Shown piece after piece: positions 62,769 through 64,000 of a stretch of 64,000 bases of DNA. The notes beneath the pieces are model-generated. The model saw nothing but the letters and a program-made list of their open reading frames with translations. It had not been told where the DNA came from and searched no databases. The translations under genes and the position numbers were made by a program. Numbering within the stretch: the stretch's first letter is position 1; every line of letters begins with the position of its first letter. This DNA comes from an uncultured Alphaproteobacteria bacterium (GTDB lineage Bacteria > Pseudomonadota > Alphaproteobacteria > Rs-D84), in assembly GCA_937903135.1 (NCBI GenBank), contig CALDAH010000028.1, positions 4,153 to 68,152 on the forward strand, given 5' to 3'.

Positions 62769-63556
62769 AAACGGTAAAAACAATTTTTTCTAATATCTCT
62801 GTCGCGATATCTGCGGCGGTGGTGACCGTATTTGCAGCGGGTGTTACCGTGCCTGCGATGGCCGCATATTATGGATGCGATAACGATTCCAATGACCGTA
62901 TTGTTCCGGAATTGGCGCTGTGTACAACACACGTTTATAATATTGGTAAAACGAAAAATCCCGACACTGATGCCGAACGTCAGCTAATGCGTGATATTGT
63001 CGCGCTGAAAACCACGGTCATGACGCAGCAGATGTATAAGCAATATGAATATATGGAATCTATGCTCAGTCGCTTTAAAACCCAATTAGAAAAGGCGATA
63101 TTAACAACAAAGCTTCAGGCGGCCGGCGCAGTCGGTGACGGCACATCCACGGCCGGCAGCAGTATATCATCAAAGCGCGGCATTTCATCAGCCGAGGATT
63201 GCATGGTAGCCGGCGGAACATCGGATGTTATGAATTGCCTGTCGCGAAATATTGCAAAAATTACATCTGAGTTAAATTCGGGCAACATCGGCGACGCCAA
63301 GCTGCAGGTAAAAACCGACCTAGGGGTATTGAAAATGTACGATACGTTAAAGGCCGATAGCGTAGACCCGGCGGATAACAGCACCCCGATGTCAACGGCA
63401 TTGGCTGCGGCATACCGCGAATGCAACAAAGCGTCATCTGACCGTCGCCAGTTGCAGACATGTGTTAACTATATTCGCGTATGCATAACCCGTAACATAG
63501 AAGATCTGCAGAACAAGAACCGTTCAGGTAATGCTGCATGGGGCACAGGGCGGTAG
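62765..63556 (+). CDS. Exported helical protein with four paired Cys, partner of the 620-aa protein
   Basis: 263 aa. A signal peptide ends near residue 33 (TVPAMAA). The mature protein begins YYGCDNDSND and has a helical segment rich in Met and Gln (MTQQMYKQYEYMESMLSRFKTQLE), then further Cys at EDCMV, MNCLS, RECNK, QTCVN and RVCIT. The Gly/Arg-rich C-terminus is flexible. It is translationally coupled to the 620-aa gene, so the two probably form one complex. No family recognised; the overall design is reminiscent of periplasmic parts of secretion or conjugation machines, but this is speculative. Confidence 0.8.
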   Translation: MKTVKTIFSNISVAISAAVVTVFAAGVTVPAMAAYYGCDNDSNDRIVPELALCTTHVYNIGKTKNPDTDAERQLMRDIVALKTTVMTQQMYKQYEYMESMLSRFKTQLEKAILTTKLQAAGAVGDGTSTAGSSISSKRGISSAEDCMVAGGTSDVMNCLSRNIAKITSELNSGNIGDAKLQVKTDLGVLKMYDTLKADSVDPADNSTPMSTALAAAYRECNKASSDRRQLQTCVNYIRVCITRNIEDLQNKNRSGNAAWGTGR

Positions 63557-63569
63557 TAAATATTACCCC

Positions 63570-63593
63570 GAACACCGCATTGCGGTGTTTTTT
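63570..63593. terminator. Bidirectional terminator at the right end
   Basis: Stem acaccgca with tgcggtgt around a tight loop, followed by seven T. It separates the exported-protein operon from the convergent PLD gene. Confidence 0.88.
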
Positions 63594-64000
63594 TATCCGC
63601 GGTATAAATCCCATAGATGTTTAAATTGATCCGTAAACTCGCCCCCGGTTTCGGGGAAAAACATACAGTTTTCCGCATTACTGTCGGTGGCGCTGTTGGT
63701 CCAGTTATATGAACCCGTTTCAATATGTCGCGCGTCAAATATCGCAAATTTATTGTGCATTATCTTATGCTTTTTATTTAATACAACGCGAATCCCCGCA
63801 TCTTCTATGCGCCCGATAAGGCTATGCTTGCCATGTGACTGCAGCCGATCGCTGATAACGCGCACACGCACACCGCGCCGGTGCGCGCGCAGCAGTGCAT
63901 CTACGATTTTATCGTTTGTAATTGAATATACGGCGACGTCAATACGGGCATCTGCGTCGTTAATACTTGCGATAATATTATTTTCGCAATCGGGCCCGGG
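63593..64000 (-). CDS. Phospholipase D-like nuclease (partial, 5' end beyond window)
   Basis: 135 residues are visible; the frame stays open to the window edge, beginning ...PDCENNIIASINDADARID. One HKD motif is present: H-N-K-F-A-I-F-D in KIMHNKFAIFD, followed by ETGSYNWTNSATDSNAEN. This is the PLDc_2/Nuc-type layout, in which two subunits each give one HKD motif to form a nuclease or phospholipase site. An upstream part, perhaps with a signal peptide as in Nuc, is missing. Related proteins are often carried on plasmids or act as periplasmic endonucleases. Confidence 0.85.
   Translation of the reverse strand, partial: PGPDCENNIIASINDADARIDVAVYSITNDKIVDALLRAHRRGVRVRVISDRLQSHGKHSLIGRIEDAGIRVVLNKKHKIMHNKFAIFDARHIETGSYNWTNSATDSNAENCMFFPETGGEFTDQFKHLWDLYRG

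Overview
The window is one contiguous stretch of chromosome from a Gram-negative bacterium, most likely an alphaproteobacterium. Supporting points are a single LolC/E-type transporter with LolD, an AddB of the alphaproteobacterial kind, SecB, MltA, an LpoA-like lipoprotein divergent from rsmI, AsmA, PagL-like and secretin outer-membrane proteins, and sigma70-type promoters (TTGACA/TATAAT). Conserved clusters are broken up: ftsQ-ftsA has no ftsZ or mur genes beside it, ruvA is split from yebC-ruvC with no ruvB, and addB has no addA. Many genes have no recognisable family. This fits an uncultured, host- or gut-associated alphaproteobacterial lineage; that placement is inference.

Layout. 0.1-4.8 kb: four-gene type IVb pilus operon (PilO2, PilP, ATPase PilQ, PilR). 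4.8-10 kb: DNA topology and repair group (RusA-like nuclease with a 38-aa upstream ORF, GyrB, a HhH-GPD glycosylase-like protein, an orphan, Ung). 10-14.5 kb: PagL-like protein, tRNA-Met, a promoter-to-terminator structured RNA, a GT8 glycosyltransferase, a tandem-HTH ArsR-type regulator divergent from a CPVC membrane protein plus helical partner, tRNA-Thr. 14.5-17.3 kb: a C26 amidotransferase, then a T-box-like leader and aspS. 17.4-25.9 kb: AsmA, UvrB, TsaE, and FtsQ with an FtsA::Rpe fusion. 25.9-31.2 kb: a PilN-like secretin, LolC/E-LolD, two exported Cys-containing proteins, tRNA-Gly and tRNA-Tyr. 31.4-49 kb: housekeeping genes (VanX-like peptidase, LpoA, RsmI, EngB, AddB, XthA, acyl-CoA synthetase, MnmE, RuvA, YebC, RuvC, SecB, MltA, DciA, MFS, RecA). 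49-53.8 kb: five surface-glycan transferases. 53.8-59 kb: structured RNA candidate, TypA, orphan, SerS, TrxB. 59-64 kb: an LRR plus kinase-like protein, two exported Cys-rich proteins and a PLD nuclease cut by the right edge.

Three observations stand out. (1) FtsA and ribulose-phosphate 3-epimerase are one 588-residue ORF, and there is no usable start codon to make the epimerase separately. (2) The aspS leader contains a complete T-box antiterminator-like element whose TGGC bulge matches the G73 discriminator expected of tRNA-Asp, with a candidate GAC specifier; it appears to act on translation. T-boxes are not something I know from Alphaproteobacteria. (3) A protein joins BspA-type leucine-rich repeats to a degenerate protein-kinase-like domain and looks like an effector.

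Several intergenic regions between convergent genes hold elaborate hairpin structures that I could not match to 6S, tmRNA, SRP or RNase P RNA. I saw no CRISPR array, insertion sequence, integrase or rRNA gene.
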